A DNA stretch of 64,000 bases from Streptococcus australis ATCC 700641 (GCF_000186465.1 NZ_GL636091.1:1064981-1128980), one strand, 5' to 3'. Shown: positions 18,984-27,570, numbered from the stretch's first letter. A program made the numbers and translations. Notes: generated by a model from the sequence alone, not told the origin.

Positions 18984-19422
18984 ATACGTTCAAGAAGTAT
19001 CGTTGGAAGATTTTGGCCGCCCCTTTCTTCATCAAGCCATCTGGAATAATCGCCTGCGTTCGACCGGTGGTCGCTTCTTTCCTAAAGATGGTCATTTAGA
19101 TTTCAATCCCAGAATACTAGAAGGATTTGGCTGGGAGATTTTTCGAAAGATTGTCCGTCATGAGTTGTGTCACTATCATCTCTACTATATGAAAAAAGGG
19201 TATCGTCATCAGGATCAAGATTTCAAGGCCTTGCTCAAAGAGGTAGATGGCTTGCGTTATGCCCCTTCAGTTGATAAGGAAAACTATAAGATTTATGTTT
19301 GTACGAGCTGTGGGCAAAAATTCAGAAGAAAGCGGCAGATTAATCTTCAAAAGTACCGCTGTGGCCGGTGCAGAGGACTACTCAGGTATCAAGGTACAAC
19401 TAAACTAGGAAATCGGCCTTGA
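18970..19422 (+). CDS. SprT-like zinc metalloprotein
   Basis: A 150-aa SprT family protein (YdcK-like). The zinc-protease-like motif [11 protein letters not shown] (HExxH) is near residue 59, and a C-terminal zinc ribbon has Cys pairs CTSCG (about 112) and CGRCRG (about 131). The eukaryotic SPRTN relatives cut DNA-protein crosslinks; the bacterial role is not established. It begins inside the tex coding sequence, so the two are coupled. Confidence 0.9.
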   Translation: MNLTKYVQEVSLEDFGRPFLHQAIWNNRLRSTGGRFFPKDGHLDFNPRILEGFGWEIFRKIVRHELCHYHLYYMKKGYRHQDQDFKALLKEVDGLRYAPSVDKENYKIYVCTSCGQKFRRKRQINLQKYRCGRCRGLLRYQGTTKLGNRP

Positions 19423-19482
19423 GTCTGATGACAGTGACTTGATTTCGGGATATACTGTTCTAAAATAATAGGAGGTAGGCCC

Positions 19483-19758
19483 TTGAATCCAATATTTTAT
19501 AAAGTACGTCGAGGCAGAATCGTTTTTGGAGTATTTGCTGGACTAGCGGATCGATTTGGGCTCGATGCAAACCTATTGCGTTTTCTCTTTGTGCTTTTTA
19601 GTATCTTTCATTTTTATGGGCTTGTAGGCTTAGCTATTTATTGCCTTTGTGCCTTCTCCTTGCCTTATAAAGAAGATCTTGAAAGAGAAAAGTACGGCCT
19701 CGGACCTCGCAAACGTAAGGATGCTCAAGTGATCAAAGATGACGATTCATTCTTTTAA
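19483..19758 (+). CDS. PspC domain membrane protein
   Basis: A 91-aa protein with an N-terminal PspC domain: basic start (FYKVRRGRIVFGVFAGLADRF) then hydrophobic segments at about 28-58. Such proteins take part in envelope-stress responses in other bacteria; the streptococcal role is unproven. The C terminus is charged. AGGAGG lies 9 nt before the start, which is read as TTG at 19483. A copy of the 175-bp repeat follows. Confidence 0.8.
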   Translation: MNPIFYKVRRGRIVFGVFAGLADRFGLDANLLRFLFVLFSIFHFYGLVGLAIYCLCAFSLPYKEDLEREKYGLGPRKRKDAQVIKDDDSFF

Positions 19759-19786
19759 AGAATTTTCATGAATCGAATAAGAATGT

Positions 19787-19961
19787 GAGGCTGGGACAAA
19801 AGTCCTAGCCTCTCAATTGTCTTTTGATTATCGAGCAAGACGCAGTGGTTGAGTGAGCTCTACTATGCTGATTTCATCAGCTTTTACAGCCCTACTCAAC
19901 TGTGCGGAGGTGGGACGTCGAAATCGAATTCTAACGAATTACCGATTTCTGTCCCACTCTC
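19787..19961 (+). repeat. 175-bp intergenic repeat, copy 1
   Basis: No coding gene lies in the 388-bp gap between the PspC gene and hprK; this repeat takes up nearly half of it. It opens with GAGGCTGGGAC-AAAA-GTCCTAGCCTC (11-bp stem) and ends with GATTTCTGTCCCACTCTC, so its ends are imperfect inverted repeats. An inner hairpin GCTGATTTCATCAGC is present. T-runs follow, so it may end PspC transcription. Confidence 0.85.
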
Positions 19962-20108
19962 ATCTTTTTTTCAAAAGAAGAAACGATTGAAAAATGGGAA
20001 AAAAGGATAAATAGGGAAATCAAAGGGTACTGGAATGCGTGTGAGAATAATAGCCTCAGTTTCGATACTAAAAAATGATGCTTGAGCAAGTCTTACCAGG
20101 GAATAATT

Positions 20109-20117
20109 TGCTATAAT
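20109..20117 (+). promoter_or_regulatory. hprK-lgt operon extended -10 promoter
   Basis: TGCTATAAT, 29 nt before the hprK ATG, which has the ribosome binding site GGGAG. Confidence 0.6.
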
Positions 20118-20146
20118 AGAAAGAGAAAAGAAAAAGGGAGAAGCCT

Positions 20147-21079
20147 ATGGCAATAACAGTCCGAGATTTAATTAAAAAGCTTCGTTTGAAGGTTATTTAT
20201 GGCAATGAAAGTCTCTTTGATAAGGAGATTACAACGGCAGATATTTCACGACCTGGACTTGAAATGACAGGATATTTTGATTACTATACTCCAGAGCGGA
20301 TTCAATTGGTTGGGATGAAAGAGTGGTCTTACCTCATCAAGATGACCTCCCACAATCGACACCAAGTATTGAGAAAGATGTTTCAGCCGGAAACGCCCGT
20401 ACTCATTATCGCGCGGGATCTAGAGGTTCCTGAAGAAATGCTCCTAGCTGCAGAGGAAAAGCAAATCGCGATTTTAAGCAGTCGCGTTCCAACTAGTCGC
20501 CTATCTGGTGAACTATCAAGCTACCTAGATTCTCTCCTTGCGGAAAGAACTAGTGTCCATGGTGTCTTGATGGATATCTATGGCATGGGGGTTCTGATCC
20601 AAGGAGATAGTGGAATCGGGAAGAGTGAGACTGGTTTAGAGCTCGTCAAACGAGGGCATCGTTTGGTAGCAGATGACCGGGTAGATGTCTTCGCCCGTGA
20701 TGAGATGACCTTGTGGGGTGAGCCTGCTGAAATTCTACGTCATATGCTAGAGATTCGGGGAGTAGGGATCATTGATGTTATGAGTCTCTATGGTGCCAGT
20801 GCTGTGAAAGATTCTTCACAGGTTCAAATCGCGGTCTATTTAGAAAACTACACCAAGGAACAAACCTACGATCGTCTTGGCAATAATGCAGAAGAAATTG
20901 AGTTCTGTGGAGTGACTATTCCAAGAATTCGCATCCCTGTTAAGACAGGTCGCAATATTTCCGTTGTCATTGAGGCAGCAGCAATGAACTACCGCGCCAA
21001 AGAAATGGGATATGATGCTACTAAAACCTTTGAAGATCGATTGACCCAGTTGATTGATCAGAATGAGGTGAAAGTATGA
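20147..21079 (+). CDS. hprK: HPr kinase/phosphorylase
   Basis: Bifunctional enzyme that phosphorylates and dephosphorylates Ser46 of HPr in answer to fructose 1,6-bisphosphate and phosphate, and so drives CcpA-dependent carbon catabolite control. Walker A GDSGIGKS is at 153-160, with VADDRVDV near 177 and the family signature [11 protein letters not shown] near 202. The N-terminal domain (1-130) is the usual one. 310 aa, full length. It overlaps lgt by 4 nt; hprK-lgt pairing is common in Firmicutes. Confidence 0.97.
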   Translation: MAITVRDLIKKLRLKVIYGNESLFDKEITTADISRPGLEMTGYFDYYTPERIQLVGMKEWSYLIKMTSHNRHQVLRKMFQPETPVLIIARDLEVPEEMLLAAEEKQIAILSSRVPTSRLSGELSSYLDSLLAERTSVHGVLMDIYGMGVLIQGDSGIGKSETGLELVKRGHRLVADDRVDVFARDEMTLWGEPAEILRHMLEIRGVGIIDVMSLYGASAVKDSSQVQIAVYLENYTKEQTYDRLGNNAEEIEFCGVTIPRIRIPVKTGRNISVVIEAAAMNYRAKEMGYDATKTFEDRLTQLIDQNEVKV

Positions 21080-21858
21080 ATCCAGTAGCCATTCAACTTG
21101 GTCCCTTTAGCATTCGCTGGTATGCGATTTGTATCGTCCTCGGTCTCCTTTTGGCGGTTATCCTGTCTATGAAAGAAGCCCCTCGTAAAGGGATAGAGTC
21201 AGACGATATTATTGATTTCATTCTGATTGCTTTTCCAGTAGCGATCATAGGGGCCCGTCTTTACTATGTTATTTTTCAATGGTCTTATTACAGGGAACAC
21301 CCAGGAGAGATTTTTGCCGTATGGAACGGTGGGATTGCTATCTATGGTGGACTCCTGGCAGGGGCTCTAGTCCTCTACCTATTTTCACGCAGTCGTTTGA
21401 TTGACCCAGTTGATTTTTTAGATATCGCTGCACCGAGTGTCATGATTGCTCAAAGTATTGGCCGTTGGGGCAATTTTGTTAACCAAGAAGCCTACGGAGC
21501 CATTGTTAAGAATTTAGATTATTTACCTTCTTTCATTCGGAATCAGATGTTTATTGATGGACATTACCGTCAACCGACCTTCTTATATGAATCTTGTTGG
21601 AACTTGCTTGGTTTTGTGCTGATTCTTTACTTGCGTCGTCGTCCGAAACTGTTGAGAAAGGGCGAAATTACTGCTTTCTATCTAATCTGGTATGGCTTTG
21701 GTCGAATGATTATTGAAGGAATGCGGACAGATAGCTTGATGTTTTTGGGAATTCGAGTTTCACAATGGCTTTCCCTGGTCCTCATCCTGCTTGGAATCAG
21801 CATCATGATCTATCAACGAAAAAAGAATGCACCATTTTATAGAACGGAAATAGATTAA
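21076..21858 (+). CDS. lgt: prolipoprotein diacylglyceryl transferase
   Basis: Membrane enzyme that moves a diacylglyceryl group from phosphatidylglycerol to the lipobox cysteine of prelipoproteins, the first step of lipoprotein maturation. Conserved features: [13 protein letters not shown] (about 94-106), the signature [15 protein letters not shown] (about 131), the RQPTFLYES segment, and [15 protein letters not shown] near 210. About seven hydrophobic spans. 260 aa, normal. The start overlaps the hprK stop. Confidence 0.97.
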   Translation: MNPVAIQLGPFSIRWYAICIVLGLLLAVILSMKEAPRKGIESDDIIDFILIAFPVAIIGARLYYVIFQWSYYREHPGEIFAVWNGGIAIYGGLLAGALVLYLFSRSRLIDPVDFLDIAAPSVMIAQSIGRWGNFVNQEAYGAIVKNLDYLPSFIRNQMFIDGHYRQPTFLYESCWNLLGFVLILYLRRRPKLLRKGEITAFYLIWYGFGRMIIEGMRTDSLMFLGIRVSQWLSLVLILLGISIMIYQRKKNAPFYRTEID

Positions 21859-21869
21859 GGAGAAAAGAA

Positions 21870-22253
21870 ATGTTTATTGAAATTGCCTATGGGCTTTTAG
21901 GGTTAGCTTTAGTAGTTTTGGTCATCTACTTGATTATCTTGTTTTCAAAGATTGGAAAAGTTGTAGATGAGACTCAAGTAACGATTAAGACCTTGACATC
22001 AGATGTAAATGTAACCTTACACCAAACCAATGAGTTGTTAGCAAAAGTGAATGTTTTGACAGAAGATTTGAATCAAAAAGTTGCAACCATTGATCCACTC
22101 TTCACAGCAGTGGCAGATTTATCTGTATCTGTGTCGGATCTGAATGATCAAGCACGTCAGATTAGCAAAAAAGCTGTCGTTGTTGGTGGAAAGACTGTTA
22201 AAACATCCGTCGGATTAAAAGCAGCTCGCATGGCTATGAAATTATTTAAATAA
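21870..22253 (+). CDS. DUF948 domain protein
   Basis: A 127-aa protein with one N-terminal membrane anchor (about 6-27) followed by a heptad-like coiled-coil region (about 35-105) typical of DUF948 (YtxG-like) proteins. In bacilli the ytxG-ytxH pair is a general-stress locus, and here a YtxH protein follows 15 nt later. Ribosome binding site AAGGAGAA is 5 nt upstream. Function unknown; probably envelope-associated. Confidence 0.85.
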   Translation: MFIEIAYGLLGLALVVLVIYLIILFSKIGKVVDETQVTIKTLTSDVNVTLHQTNELLAKVNVLTEDLNQKVATIDPLFTAVADLSVSVSDLNDQARQISKKAVVVGGKTVKTSVGLKAARMAMKLFK

Positions 22254-22268
22254 GAAAAGAGGTACCTT

Positions 22269-22739
22269 ATGGGACGTTTATCATCATTATTAATTGGAAC
22301 GATCACTGGCGCATCCGCCGCCTATTTCCTGACAACCAAAAAAGGGAAAGAGTTGACTGGTAAAGTCAAAGGTTTTGTAAAAGAATACCAAGAGAATCCA
22401 CAAGAAGTTCATGATTCTGTGAAACAATCTGCAATGGAACTATCCAAGCAAGCATCAGACGCTATTCAGCAAACCAAGGAAAAAGTTGAAAGTGGCGAGA
22501 TCAACAAAGACACTGTTATCGAGACAGTGAAAGATAAGACGCAGGATGTGGTAGAATTTTCACAAGATGCTATCCAAACGATTAAGGAAAAAATCCAGCA
22601 AAAGACCGGCAATCAAGCAAGTCCTTTCCAGCCTAAACAGGAAAAAGAAAGTGAAGAGATTGTCCTTGAATTGGAAGAAGAAACAGCTCTTCCAGAAGTG
22701 GAAGAAGAGATCAAAGAAACAGCTGTAGAAGAAGAATAA
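22269..22739 (+). CDS. YtxH domain protein
   Basis: A 156-aa protein with a Gly/Ala-rich hydrophobic N terminus (SSLLIGTITGASAAYFLTT) typical of YtxH proteins, a Lys/Gln-rich helical middle (about 30-120) and a strongly acidic tail (about 125-156, mostly Glu). Last gene of the hprK-lgt operon. Role unknown; the DUF948-YtxH pair may act together at the membrane. Confidence 0.85.
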   Translation: MGRLSSLLIGTITGASAAYFLTTKKGKELTGKVKGFVKEYQENPQEVHDSVKQSAMELSKQASDAIQQTKEKVESGEINKDTVIETVKDKTQDVVEFSQDAIQTIKEKIQQKTGNQASPFQPKQEKESEEIVLELEEETALPEVEEEIKETAVEEE

Positions 22740-22742
22740 AAT

Positions 22743-22767
22743 AATCCCTCACCATTGGTGAGGGATT
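22743..22767 (+). terminator. hprK operon terminator
   Basis: AATCCCTCACCA / TGGTGAGGGATT with a short T-run, 4 nt past the ytxH-like gene. Confidence 0.75.
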
Positions 22768-22802
22768 TCTCTTATACAATGACAAACGTGGATGGGAAAT
22801 GC

Positions 22803-22832
22803 CAAAAAGCCTCCCGAAGGAGGCTAAAAAAT
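22803..22832 (-). terminator. terminator of DUF3270-like gene
   Basis: AGCCTCC-CGAA-GGAGGCT with A-runs on one side and T-equivalents on the other, so it may act in both directions; it stands 6 nt from the minus-strand gene stop. Confidence 0.75.
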
Positions 22833-22837
22833 TCATC

Positions 22838-23134
22838 TTAGTCCTTTTTCCGTTTTAACTGGAAAATGCGGAAAGCTTGGATACTTCCCAAACTACAAGC
22901 AATTGCTGAGGCAAAAGCAAAAAAGGTATTCATCTTCATTGATAAAAAGACGAAACTAAATAAAACAGTTAAGACACAAAACACAGCAATATTAAGGAAA
23001 AATAGTAGCTCACTTAATTGCGGAGCTGGTTCAGTATCAAGGTTAAAATCATAATTAGTTGTTGTATTCTCTTGTTGAAGAGGGACTTCGACATAGTCGT
23101 ATTCTTCAACAACTCTAAGTTTTCTTGCGGGCAT
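22838..23134 (-). CDS. DUF3270-like small membrane protein
   Basis: A 98-aa streptococcal protein, probably DUF3270. An acidic soluble N terminus (about 1-38, with VVEEYDYVEVPLQQE) is followed by two hydrophobic spans (about 42-62 and 68-88) and a basic end KRKKD. Ribosome binding site AGGAGAG is upstream. It diverges from the first U32 gene. Function unknown; the family name is from memory of streptococcal genomes. Confidence 0.65.
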   Translation of the reverse strand: MPARKLRVVEEYDYVEVPLQQENTTTNYDFNLDTEPAPQLSELLFFLNIAVFCVLTVLFSFVFLSMKMNTFFAFASAIACSLGSIQAFRIFQLKRKKD

Positions 23135-23249
23135 ATTTCTCTCTCCTAACAGTACTCTATTATTTTAACACGTTTTCAAGCATAGAAATGTTACAAAACT
23201 GTTACAATTTTTACAAAATTAAGAAATTTAGAGAGCAAAATGACTTTTT

Positions 23250-23258
23250 TGGTATAAT
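23250..23258 (+). promoter_or_regulatory. leaderless-type promoter of U32 gene
   Basis: TGGTATAAT ends 7 nt before ATG 23266, leaving no room for a ribosome binding site. Confidence 0.6.
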
Positions 23259-23265
23259 AGTTTTC

Positions 23266-24195
23266 ATGAAAAAGATAATTATTACAGCTACAGCTGAAAG
23301 TATTGAACAGGTTCAAGCCCTTCTAGAAGTAGGTGTGGACCGTATTTATGTCGGAGAAAAGGAATTTGGATTACGACTTCCTCACACTTTCTCGTATGAC
23401 GAATTAAGTCGAATTTCTGATCTAGTCCATGCGGCAGGTAAGGAAATGACAGTGGCTGTCAATGCCTTGATGCACCAAGACATGATGGATCGTATCAAAC
23501 CATTTTTAGATTTCCTTGCTTCGATTAACGTCGATTATATCACGGTAGGAGATGCAGGCGTCTTTTATGTATTGAAGCGGGATGGCTACAGCTTTAAAAC
23601 CATTTATGATGCTTCTACCATGGTGACAAGTAGCCGTCAGATCAATTTCTGGGGACAAAAGGCTGGTGCTTCAGAAGCAGTTCTTGCTCGAGAAATCCCA
23701 TCTGCAGAGCTTTTCAAGATGCCAGAAATCTTAGAGATTCCTGCTGAAGTATTGGTTTATGGGGCCAGTGTGATTCATCATTCCAAACGCCCTCTTTTGC
23801 AGAATTACTACAATTTTACGCACATCGATGACGAAAAGACGAGAGAGCGCGATCTCTTTTTGGCAGAACCAGGAGATCCAGAAAGCCACTATTCTATCTT
23901 TGAGGACAAGCATGGAACTCATATTTTTGCCAATAATGACCTGGATTTGATGACCAAACTCTCTGAGTTAGTGGAGCATGGTTTCACCCACTGGAAGTTA
24001 GAGGGGATTTATACACCTGGTCAAAACTTTGTGGAAATTGCCAAGTGTTTTGTGAAAGCACGTGAGCTTCTAGAAGCTGGGACTTTCACATCTGATCAAG
24101 CCTTCTTATTGGATGAGCAGATTCACCAATTGCATCCTAAGAATCGTTTCCTTGACACTGGATTTTATGATTACGATCCAGACATGGTTAAATAA
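23266..24195 (+). CDS. U32 family protein, TrhP1-like
   Basis: A 309-aa U32 'peptidase' family protein. Although named peptidases, the characterised paired members (E. coli TrhP; B. subtilis YrrN/YrrO) act in prephenate-dependent 5-hydroxyuridine formation at tRNA wobble position 34; this is the shorter partner. The frame is open back to 23125, but the family N terminus is MKKIIITATAESIEQVQALLEVGVD, so I choose ATG 23266. An extended -10 lies 7 nt upstream. The longer partner follows 159 nt later. Confidence 0.85.
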   Translation: MKKIIITATAESIEQVQALLEVGVDRIYVGEKEFGLRLPHTFSYDELSRISDLVHAAGKEMTVAVNALMHQDMMDRIKPFLDFLASINVDYITVGDAGVFYVLKRDGYSFKTIYDASTMVTSSRQINFWGQKAGASEAVLAREIPSAELFKMPEILEIPAEVLVYGASVIHHSKRPLLQNYYNFTHIDDEKTRERDLFLAEPGDPESHYSIFEDKHGTHIFANNDLDLMTKLSELVEHGFTHWKLEGIYTPGQNFVEIAKCFVKARELLEAGTFTSDQAFLLDEQIHQLHPKNRFLDTGFYDYDPDMVK

Positions 24196-24233
24196 AGGAG
24201 AAAAGCCTGCCAGGAGTGCGGGCCTTCCTTTTT
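24194..24233 (+). terminator. weak terminator after first U32 gene
   Basis: GCCTGC / GCGGGC inside AAGGA / TTCCTT, then five T. The stem is interrupted, so this is tentative. Confidence 0.45.
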
Positions 24234-24354
24234 AGTGATGGTAAAGAATGAGAATTGTCAAAACAATTCCCAAACCATTGCCTTTCGACTGGATTTGCTA
24301 TAAAATAGACAAGATTGATAATCTAACTAATATACTTGTAATATACTAGGAGAT

Positions 24355-25644
24355 ATGATGACAAAACAATTGAAACGTCCTGAGGTTCTATCACCTGCGG
24401 GAACACTTGAAAAACTAAAGGTTGCTGTGCGCTATGGTGCGGATGCTGTCTTCATCGGTGGTCAGGCCTATGGTCTTCGTAGCCGTGCAGGGAACTTCAC
24501 TTTCGAGCAAATGGAAGAAGGAGTCCAATTTGCGGCCAAGTATGGAGCCAAGGTCTATGTTGCAGCCAATATGGTCATGCATGAAGGAAATGAAGTTGGA
24601 GCTGGTGAATGGTTTCGTCGCTTACGGGATATCGGAATCGCAGCGGTCATTGTTTCAGACCCTGCCTTGATTACCATCGCAGCGACAGAAGCACCTGGCT
24701 TGGAAATTCACCTCTCTACTCAAGCTAGTGCGACTAACTATGAAACTCTCGAGTTTTGGAAAGACTTGGGCTTGACACGGGTCGTTTTGGCTCGGGAAGT
24801 TTCGATGGCAGAACTAGCTGAAATTCGTAAGCGGACAGATGTTGAAATTGAAGCCTTTGTTCACGGAGCAATGTGTATTTCCTACTCTGGCCGTTGTACT
24901 TTGTCCAATCATATGAGTATGCGGGATGCCAACCGTGGAGGATGTTCCCAATCTTGTCGTTGGAAGTACGATCTCTACGATATGCCATTTGGCCAAGAAC
25001 GCAAGAGTCTCAAAGGGGAAATCCCTGAAGAATTCTCGATGTCAGCTGTGGACATGTCGATGATTGACCATATCCCTGATATGATTGAAAATGGAGTGGA
25101 CAGCCTTAAGATTGAAGGTCGGATGAAGTCCATTCACTATGTCTCTACCGTAACGAATTGCTACAAGGCGGCTGTTGATGCTTATTTGGAAAGTCCTGAG
25201 AAGTTTGAAGCGATTAAGCAAGACTTGATTGATGAGATGTGGAAGGTAGCCCAACGTGAGTTAGCTACCGGATTCTATTACGGAACACCATCTGAAAACG
25301 AGCAACTGTTTGGGGCTCGTCGGAAGATTCCAGAATACAAGTTTGTTGGAGAAGTGGTTTCCTATGATGCAGAGCAACAAATTGCGACCATTCGACAACG
25401 GAATGTCATCAATGAAGGAGACCAAGTGGAATTTTATGGACCTGGGTTCCGTCATTTTGAAACGGTGATTGAAGATTTGCATGATGCCAAGGGCAATAAA
25501 ATTGATCGGGCTCCAAATCCGATGGAGTTATTGACCATTCATATGCCAACACCAGTTGAACCAGGTGATATGATCCGTGCTCTTAAAGAAGGCTTGATCA
25601 ACCTCTATAAAGAAGATGGAACCAGCCAAACGGTTCGTGCCTAA
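24355..25644 (+). CDS. U32 family protein, TrhP2-like
   Basis: A 429-aa U32 protein, the longer partner of the gene before it. It carries the U32 signature and the cysteine-rich segment from EAFVHGAMCISYSGRC to GGCSQSC (about 165-205), which in relatives binds an iron-sulfur cluster. A C-terminal beta-barrel domain (about 330-429) is present. Likely role with its partner: hydroxylation of tRNA U34. The start is ATG 24355 or 24358, after AGGAG. It is not coupled to the first U32 gene and seems to have its own promoter. Confidence 0.87.
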   Translation: MMTKQLKRPEVLSPAGTLEKLKVAVRYGADAVFIGGQAYGLRSRAGNFTFEQMEEGVQFAAKYGAKVYVAANMVMHEGNEVGAGEWFRRLRDIGIAAVIVSDPALITIAATEAPGLEIHLSTQASATNYETLEFWKDLGLTRVVLAREVSMAELAEIRKRTDVEIEAFVHGAMCISYSGRCTLSNHMSMRDANRGGCSQSCRWKYDLYDMPFGQERKSLKGEIPEEFSMSAVDMSMIDHIPDMIENGVDSLKIEGRMKSIHYVSTVTNCYKAAVDAYLESPEKFEAIKQDLIDEMWKVAQRELATGFYYGTPSENEQLFGARRKIPEYKFVGEVVSYDAEQQIATIRQRNVINEGDQVEFYGPGFRHFETVIEDLHDAKGNKIDRAPNPMELLTIHMPTPVEPGDMIRALKEGLINLYKEDGTSQTVRA

Positions 25645-25651
25645 AACGTAA

Positions 25652-25698
25652 AAAAAACACCGCATGCTTCCCAAGCTTGGAAGTTTACGGTGTTTTTT
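25652..25698. terminator. bidirectional terminator between convergent genes
   Basis: AAAAAACACCG at 25652 pairs with CGGTGTTTTTT at 25688, with an inner TTCC / GGAA helix. The stop codon of the minus-strand gene lies inside it. Confidence 0.85.
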
Positions 25699-25999
25699 GT
25701 TGTGCGATTCGAATCGTATGTGGAACGAGACTAATCTTTTGAATGTCAGAAATTCGAATGATGGTTGACATACTCTTTTTAAAATTCTTGACAATGAGTT
25801 GTTTTCGTTCCTGATCATATTTCACGATATCGCCTGTAAAACTCTTATTTTGGAAGATGACATGGACTCCTTGTTTTTTTCGAAGGGCCAGTTCAATAAT
25901 CTGAATCGTTTTACCATCCTCTAAAGGAGCTGGTTGAGAGGTTTTATCGTTGAAAAATTCATTGGCTCTGTCCTTGAGAAGCTCAAGAAATCTTTTCAT
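25685..25999 (-). CDS. conserved small protein of unknown function
   Basis: A 104-aa protein I cannot assign. The N terminus (1-35) is charged and helical; residues 40-104 (GVHVIFQNKSFTGDIVKYD..., IVKNFKKSMSTIIRISDIQKI) look like a small beta-barrel of the YolD or Sm type, which suggests nucleic-acid or protein binding. The frame extends further upstream, but ATG 25999 has GGAG 9 nt before it, and a TATAAT box (26030-26035) would lie within any longer version. It diverges from the YdbC-like gene. Confidence 0.7.
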   Translation of the reverse strand: MKRFLELLKDRANEFFNDKTSQPAPLEDGKTIQIIELALRKKQGVHVIFQNKSFTGDIVKYDQERKQLIVKNFKKSMSTIIRISDIQKISLVPHTIRIAQQKTP

Positions 26000-26105
26000 A
26001 GCATAATTCTCCATAAGTTGATACAATATATTATAGAAAATTTCATTCATTTTGTAAAATTTTTTACGAATTATTAAGGTGAAAGACATTGAAAAGGAGT
26101 ATGAA

Positions 26106-26318
26106 ATGGCAGATTTTAGTTTTGAAATTGAAGAACAACTCTTGGTCTTATCTGAAAATGAAAAAGGATGGACCAAGGAGTTAAACCGGGTTAGCTTTAA
26201 TGGAGCACCTGCCAAGTATGATATCCGAACTTGGAGCCCTGACCATACGAAGATGGGCAAGGGGATCACTTTGACCAACGAAGAATTCCAAGTTTTGCTA
26301 GATGCATTTAAACAGTAA
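26106..26318 (+). CDS. YdbC/PC4-like DNA-binding protein
   Basis: A 70-aa protein of the YdbC family (PC4-like fold), whose members bind single-stranded DNA. It has the typical FNGAPAKYDIRTWSPDHTKMGKGITLT pattern over residues 30-57 and a short C-terminal helix. ATG 26106 has AAGGAG 6 nt upstream; the frame is open to 26079 but no better start is seen. A copy of the 175-bp repeat follows. Confidence 0.8.
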   Translation: MADFSFEIEEQLLVLSENEKGWTKELNRVSFNGAPAKYDIRTWSPDHTKMGKGITLTNEEFQVLLDAFKQ

Positions 26319-26334
26319 TAGGATGAGTAAGAAA

Positions 26335-26510
26335 GAGGCTAGGACAAAAGTCCTAGCCTCTCAATTGTCTTTGGATTGTCGAGCAAGACGCAGTGGTTGA
26401 GTGGGCTCTATTACGCTGATTTCATCAGCTTTTACAGCCCTACTCAACTGTGAGGAGGTGGGACGACGAAATCGAATTCTAACGAATTACCGATTTCTGT
26501 CCCACTCTCT
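26335..26510 (+). repeat. 175-bp intergenic repeat, copy 2
   Basis: It lies in the 338-bp gene-free gap before the cyclase gene. The first 26 nt form a perfect hairpin GAGGCTAGGAC-AAAA-GTCCTAGCCTC; the other end reads GATTTCTGTCCCACTCTC then a T-run. Nearly identical to copies 1 and 3. Confidence 0.85.
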
Positions 26511-26600
26511 TTTTTGATGCTTTCAATAACTATAGCTTGAAACTATAACCCATTCAAGAAAACAAGATTAACGCAAATCATTGTGGATGATGAGATGGAC

Positions 26601-26609
26601 TGTTATAAT
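26601..26609 (+). promoter_or_regulatory. cyclase gene extended -10 promoter
   Basis: TGTTATAAT, 47 nt before the ATG; AGGAAAGGA provides the ribosome binding site. Confidence 0.55.
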
Positions 26610-26656
26610 AACCTTATTCGTTTATTTCATGTAGCCCTTATAGGAAAGGAATCCAT

Positions 26657-27388
26657 ATGTCAGATTTACTAAGTATTTATAAAGAATTGCAAGCTAAAAA
26701 ATGGGTGGACTTGAGTCACCAGATCAATGCAGAAAGTCCTCACTTTCCAGCTCTCCCTGCTTTGCAACAAGAAGACCTTTTCACACTAAAAGATGGCTTC
26801 CATGTCCAAAAATTTACAGTGGTTGGTCAATACGGAACGCATATTGATGCTCCGATTCATTTTGTAGAAGGTGGCCGTTGGTTGGATGAGATTGACCTCA
26901 AAGATCTTCTCTTGCCACTCTATGTTATCGACAAGTCTAAAGAAGTAGCAGCCAACCCAAACTTTATCTTGAGAAAACAAGATATTTTAGATTTTGAAGC
27001 TGAATATGGACAAATTGCAGAAGGGGCCTTTGTCGCCTTCCGTAGTGATTGGTCAAAACGTTGGCCAGATCAAGATGCTATGCGTAATCTAGATGAAAAT
27101 GGGGTTCAACAAAGTCCAGGATGGAGCCGAGAAGCTTTGGAATTCTTGATTCATGAACGCCATGTCAAGGCTGTGGGTCATGAAACCTTCGATACTGATG
27201 CAGGTATTCCAGCAGCAGAGCATGGCTTGGTCAATGAATACTACCTTTTGGAACAAAATATCTACCAAGTTGAAGTCTTGAACCACTTGGATCAAGTACC
27301 AGCAGTAGGTGCCTTGATTTCAATTGCCTTCCCTCACTGGGATAAGGCAACTGGTTCACCTGTTCGTGCCATTGCTATCTTGCCATAA
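26657..27388 (+). CDS. cyclase family metal-dependent hydrolase
   Basis: A 243-aa member of the cyclase/kynurenine formamidase-like family (PF04199). The metal-binding motif HxGTHxDxPxH appears in altered form as GQYGTHIDAPIHF near residues 54-66, and conserved HETFDTD is near 175. Members hydrolyse cyclic amides or formamides; the substrate here is unknown. It is a single-gene unit placed between two inverted copies of the 175-bp repeat, which raises the chance that it was acquired or moves as a unit. Confidence 0.85.
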   Translation: MSDLLSIYKELQAKKWVDLSHQINAESPHFPALPALQQEDLFTLKDGFHVQKFTVVGQYGTHIDAPIHFVEGGRWLDEIDLKDLLLPLYVIDKSKEVAANPNFILRKQDILDFEAEYGQIAEGAFVAFRSDWSKRWPDQDAMRNLDENGVQQSPGWSREALEFLIHERHVKAVGHETFDTDAGIPAAEHGLVNEYYLLEQNIYQVEVLNHLDQVPAVGALISIAFPHWDKATGSPVRAIAILP

Positions 27389-27394
27389 ACAACA

Positions 27395-27570
27395 GAGAGA
27401 GTGGGACAGAAATCGGTAATTCGTTAGAATTCGATTTCGTCGTCCTACCTCCGCACAGTTGAGTAGGGCTGTAAAAGCTGATGAAATCAGCGTAGTAGAG
27501 CCCACTCAACCACTGCGTCTTACTCGACAATCCAAAGACAATTGAGAGGCCGGACTTTTGTCCCAGTCTC
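27395..27570 (-). repeat. 175-bp intergenic repeat, copy 3 (inverted)
   Basis: Same element in reverse orientation, 7 nt past the cyclase stop. Outer ends GAGAGTGGGACAGAAATC and GACTTTTGTCCCAGTCTC match as inverted repeats at 15 of 18 positions. T-run at 27571 onwards. The remaining 180 nt up to the gor stop hold nothing I can name. Confidence 0.85.

Noticed and set aside
26000..26278. Longer N terminus for the 104-aa minus-strand protein
   Set aside because: The extension overlaps the promoter and start of the YdbC-like gene and contains a TATAAT box; ATG 25999 has a ribosome binding site.
19787..27570. The three 175-bp repeats as a CRISPR array or BOX/RUP elements
   Set aside because: There is no regular spacing or spacers, and the sequence does not match the pneumococcal BOX modules or RUP as I remember them.
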